Shown: piece after piece, positions 61,295 to 64,000 of the stretch
Layout: each line of letters begins with the position of its first letter
Position numbering within the stretch: position 1 is the first letter of the stretch
Source of the DNA: Streptomyces roseolus
GTDB taxonomy: Bacteria; Actinomycetota; Actinomycetes; Streptomycetales; Streptomycetaceae
Length of the DNA stretch: 64,000 nucleotides
Assembly: GCF_014649855.1 (NCBI RefSeq)
Contig: NZ_BMTV01000006.1
Location: 164,798 to 228,797, forward strand
Reading direction: 5' to 3'
The notes under the pieces: generated by a model
The model's database searches: none
What the model saw: only the letters and a program-made list of their open reading frames with translations
What the model was told of the DNA's origin: nothing
Made by a program: the position numbers and the translations under genes

Positions 61295-63562
61295 TCAGGC
61301 GCGCAGGGCGTCCCGCACCCGTGTCGCCAGGGCCACCGGGTCGCCCTCGGGGGTCACCGGGTAGGAGTCCCGCCGCAGGTTCCAGGCGTTCTCCCAGGCG
61401 AACCAGTCGATCGCGGCCGGCGTCCGCCCGGTGACCAGCGCGGTCTCCAGCGAGTCCAGGTAGGCCGACCAGCGGGGCGCGTAGAAGCCCGAGACGAGGC
61501 CCGACCACTCGCGGTTGGCGTAGTCGTGGAGTCCGGCCTCGCTGCCCGCCCGGTGGCCCCAGGTCGTGATCAGCGAGCGGGCGTCGAACTCCAGGACGGC
61601 CCGCTCCGCGTCGGAGCGCGCCCACGAGCGGGCGTTCTCCAGCCACGGCCCGAGCAGGAACCGCCGGTCGGTGGCGAGGACGGCGTCGAGCAGCGTCATG
61701 GAGGCCCGCCACTCCGCCGCCCGCGCGCGGAACGCGGCCAGGTCCTTCGCCTCGTACGCGGCCTTGATCCGGGGCAGCAGCACCCGGCTGCGGTTGGTGA
61801 GCGCCTGCCGGGCCGTGTCGACGAGGTCGAAGCGGTACGCGTCGGTGGTCCGCAGCTCCGGCGCCACCTGCAACAGCTCGGTCAGCGCCCGCTCGACGGT
61901 CGCCGCGTCGTACCGCATCGACTTCGGCCCCCACGAGGCCGAGGTGCGCACGGTGAGGCTCGGCCGGGCCGTGAAGAGGCTGTCCTGGGACTCGCTCCAG
62001 CCGTTCGCCTTCGTGCCGTACGGGCCCTGCCGCAGCCACTCCCACGCCTTGGCGGCGTGCGGGTCGGGGGCGCCGTAGCGACGGGCCGCGTACCGCGCGA
62101 ACCAGTCGGCGTGGTCCACCGGGGCGTCCCGCCAGGCCAGTTCGGTGAAGAGGCTGAAGGCCACCGGGTTGGCGGCGGTCGCCTCGGGAAGGAAGGCGAT
62201 CCCCCTCAGCGCGCTGTTCGGCTTCGTCCGCCACGCCTCGAAGCGGTCGGTCCACACCGAGGTGTTGGCGCCGATCGTGGTGTGCCCGCCGAAGTTGGGG
62301 ATGGTGCCGTAGGCGTACGGCGTCCCCGACCAGGCGGTCTCCCGGTCCAGGCCGTCGTACCGGTCGGAGAGGCCGTCCACCACGAGCAGCCGTGAGGTGT
62401 CGACGCCGGCGAGCAGCTCGGCCTTGGGGTTGCGCTGCCAGCCGAGCAGCACCCAGGTCGCGCCCGGCCGGGCGTCGTCCAGGGTTTCGAGGACCTTCGC
62501 GGCGGCCTCGCCGACCGGTACGTCCCCGGCGTTGCCGCCCTCGTGGAGCAGGTCCATCTTGTACATCGTGCTGGTGCCGAGCAGCCGCGCCTGGTGCCGG
62601 TAGAACGCCGAGGCGACGCGCGCGAAGAGCGGACCGCGCGGATCGAGCCAGTCCGGCCGCGTGAAGCCGATCCACCGGCCCTGCGGCACCACCCGGCCCG
62701 TCGGGTTGCGCTCCGTGAAGCCCGGCGGCACCGTGCCGAAGTATCCCGGGAGGACGGGCGTCATGCCCAGCTCCCGCAGCCGGTCCACGATCCGCTTGCC
62801 GAGCGCGGCCCGCCGGGCGATCAGCTGCTCGGTCACCGGGCCGCCGAAGGAGGCCATGTTCTGCATGAGCCACCACGGCTGGTGCGCGGGCCCCGGGATC
62901 CACTCGCGCAGCTCGGCGCCCGTGTAGCCGAACTCCTGGAAGGCCGCGTGGTACGCCGCCTCCGCGCCCATCTGGACGAACACCTCGTTGACCCCGTGGA
63001 GGGCGAGGAGGTCGATCTGCCGTTCGTAGGCGTCCCAGTCCCGGTACGCCCCCGAGTAGCCGTCGTCCGTGTCGTTGAGGGCGAAGCGGTGCGGCACCGA
63101 CGCCGACCGGGTGACCGTGCCGGCGGGGCCCGGCAGCCGGTCCGGCAGGGCCGAGACGCTGTCCCCGGGCGCGCCGAGGTCCACGCCCGCCGTGTAGGAG
63201 AGGTACCAGTGCACCCCGCGCAGCAGCACCGCGGGCGTCGTGCCCGTGACGACGATCCGCCCCGTCGACCCCGACACGGTGAACCGGTCGCCGGAGGCGG
63301 GGCGGGGGACCAGGGCCAGTTCGAACTGGCGCGCGTGCTTCGGCAGCAGCCGTACCAGGGCCGCCCGCGCCGCGCCCACCGAGAACGGCGCCGCGGCCGC
63401 CGCCCCCGCCGCCGGGGCCGCGGGCGCGGTGGGCCCGGCGGCCGCGGGGCCCGCCACGGCGGGCGCCACGGCCGGCAGCGCGGTCAGCGCGGTGGCGCAC
63501 AGGGCGAGGGAACACACCGAGCGGGCGGCCCAGGACCGCGCGCGGAAAATGGGAGGTCTCAA
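61295..63562 (-). CDS. Secreted alpha-N-acetylglucosaminidase family enzyme (GH89)
   Basis: 755 aa. A TTG at 63562 begins a signal peptide (RARSWAARSVCSLALCATALTALPAVAPAVA, in part); the frame is closed just upstream, so no ATG is possible. An N-terminal domain (about 60-150) ends in VLLRGVHWYLSYTAG. The TIM-barrel region has HGVNEVFVQMGAEAAYH, LPGYFGTVPPGF, DLLHEGGNAGD and GTIPNFGGHTTIG, and a helical C-terminal domain completes the GH89/NAGLU layout. The family removes terminal alpha-N-acetylglucosamine from glycans; bacterial members act on mucin or polysaccharides. Two palindromes lie just upstream of the start. Confidence 0.93.
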   Translation of the reverse strand: MRPPIFRARSWAARSVCSLALCATALTALPAVAPAVAGPAAAGPTAPAAPAAGAAAAAPFSVGAARAALVRLLPKHARQFELALVPRPASGDRFTVSGSTGRIVVTGTTPAVLLRGVHWYLSYTAGVDLGAPGDSVSALPDRLPGPAGTVTRSASVPHRFALNDTDDGYSGAYRDWDAYERQIDLLALHGVNEVFVQMGAEAAYHAAFQEFGYTGAELREWIPGPAHQPWWLMQNMASFGGPVTEQLIARRAALGKRIVDRLRELGMTPVLPGYFGTVPPGFTERNPTGRVVPQGRWIGFTRPDWLDPRGPLFARVASAFYRHQARLLGTSTMYKMDLLHEGGNAGDVPVGEAAAKVLETLDDARPGATWVLLGWQRNPKAELLAGVDTSRLLVVDGLSDRYDGLDRETAWSGTPYAYGTIPNFGGHTTIGANTSVWTDRFEAWRTKPNSALRGIAFLPEATAANPVAFSLFTELAWRDAPVDHADWFARYAARRYGAPDPHAAKAWEWLRQGPYGTKANGWSESQDSLFTARPSLTVRTSASWGPKSMRYDAATVERALTELLQVAPELRTTDAYRFDLVDTARQALTNRSRVLLPRIKAAYEAKDLAAFRARAAEWRASMTLLDAVLATDRRFLLGPWLENARSWARSDAERAVLEFDARSLITTWGHRAGSEAGLHDYANREWSGLVSGFYAPRWSAYLDSLETALVTGRTPAAIDWFAWENAWNLRRDSYPVTPEGDPVALATRVRDALRA

Positions 63563-63584
63563 GTTCGGCTCATCCCCTCATCAG

Positions 63585-63605
63585 GATCGTGCGACGATCA
63601 TGATC
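63585..63605. promoter_or_regulatory. Two overlapping palindromes upstream of the GH89 gene
   Basis: GATCGTGCGACGATC (63585-63599) is a perfect dyad around GCG, and GATCATGATC (63596-63605) is a perfect 10-bp palindrome sharing its edge. They lie 23-43 bp before the TTG start, a fitting position for a sugar-responsive repressor. Confidence 0.5.
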
Positions 63606-63774
63606 TGACCGTCTGTCATAGAGGAGTCCGCCCGGGGGTCACGGTCAAGGACGACACGCGCCCCCCACCCCGCACCCGACTTCGTACATCTGTCCGTCGA
63701 ACACGCCCCGACCTGCGGGGCCTTCGGTCCGCCCGCCGGGCCGAAGACCACCCGAACTGCTTGGGAGAATGCCG

Positions 63775-63802
63775 TTACACGGGGCTCGTTCCGGCGTACG
63801 CT
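63775..63802 (+). promoter_or_regulatory. Candidate promoter of the last gene
   Basis: TTACAC (63775-63780) and TACGCT (63797-63802) are separated by 16 bp, about 75 bp before GTG 63877. The remaining part of the 314-bp region between the GH89 start and this gene shows only the palindromes described separately. Confidence 0.4.
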
Positions 63803-63876
63803 GGACCTTTCGTGGGGTGATCGCCCCGGCGCCCCGACCGTGCGCCGGGCGTGCGCCCCCTGTGTGGGGGTGGAAC

Positions 63877-64000
63877 GTGGCACGACAGGACGGCAGGGCG
63901 GCCCGCCTGGGTTTCGGCCTCTTCGAACGGGAGGCCGCGCTCGACGCCGCGGAGGAGGCGCTCGACCTCCTCACCGGCCTCGCGCAGGAAGTGCCCCCGT
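63877..64000 (+). CDS. N-terminus of a probable AAA/LuxR-type ATP-binding protein, cut by window edge
   Basis: 41 codons from GTG 63877 with a purine-rich site (GGGGGTGGAAC) upstream. The reading FGLFEREAALDAAEEALDLL resembles the start of large STAND-type AAA proteins (ATP-binding LuxR or TPR regulators), where a xxxREAEL helix precedes the Walker A motif. That motif would lie beyond the edge, so the call is tentative. Confidence 0.5.
   Translation, partial: MARQDGRAARLGFGLFEREAALDAAEEALDLLTGLAQEVPP

Overview
This 64 kb window has very high G+C throughout, codon third positions almost always G or C, frequent GTG/TTG starts, dense leaderless-type promoters and gene families typical of streptomycetes (SpoIIE/PAS/GAF phosphatase with HATPase, a second ClpC-type ATPase, DUF6480, DUF5709, DUF6232, MpaB-like oxygenase, ATP-binding LuxR-type protein). 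It is best read as a chromosomal segment of a Streptomyces or close relative. I see no rRNA, tRNA, CRISPR array, transposase, plasmid functions or polyketide/non-ribosomal assembly line.

Layout. 0-5 kb: an FHA-ABC exporter with an SH3-like partner, a TetR regulator and a class II aldolase. 5-12 kb: DUF3626, ThuA-like protein, succinate-semialdehyde-type dehydrogenase, a translationally coupled SpoIIE-type phosphatase/PHP pair and a 66-aa protein. 12-24 kb: a frameshifted acyl-CoA dehydrogenase, a lipid-kinase-like membrane protein, a ClpC-like ATPase, a molybdopterin oxidoreductase, an FAD oxidoreductase, a divergent LysR/SnoaL pair, a membrane protein and a GreA-type factor. 24.8-29.1 kb: a three-gene operon (unrecognised 500-aa protein, MoxR AAA ATPase, DUF2201 metallopeptidase/vWA protein) preceded by a leaderless 18-codon upstream ORF. 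29-36 kb: MpaB-like oxygenase, Ser/Thr kinase with eight TPR units, a phosphopantetheinyl transferase and the threonine-degradation operon tdh-kbl with a LysR gene. 37-48 kb: DUF6232, MFS exporter, DCoH-VOC fusion, serine hydrolase, a frameshifted nitronate monooxygenase coupled to an acyl-CoA ligase, small DUF proteins, an FAD-Rieske oxidoreductase and a Ca2+/H+ antiporter. 48-64 kb: secreted penicillin/AHL acylase, acyl-CoA synthetase, imine-reductase-like enzyme with HxlR regulator, phenylacetate-CoA ligase, P450 plus cupin, GNAT, pentapeptide protein, two truncated lipid-metabolism genes joined head to head, and a secreted GH89 enzyme.

The most unusual structure is a family of dispersed tandem repeats with a strict 7-bp period (core GGATCCN). 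Four arrays lie at 865-962, 29148-29318, 35745-35940 and 41649-41802. Within each, diverged units keep the 7-bp register. The longest runs are 28 and 22 consecutive heptamers. Every array sits in the 5' region of a gene, and the first is translated as the N-terminus of its gene. I know of no described element that matches.

Metabolic theme: many genes handle acyl-CoA or aromatic acid substrates (acyl-CoA dehydrogenase, two intact CoA ligases, phenylacetate-CoA ligase, a broken fadD and thiolase, acylase). Several are decayed: the acyl-CoA dehydrogenase, nitronate monooxygenase and fadD remnant carry single-base indels mostly in G or C runs, which could be recent pseudogenes or uncorrected long-read errors. 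The fadD/thiolase junction is a structural truncation that sequencing error cannot explain.
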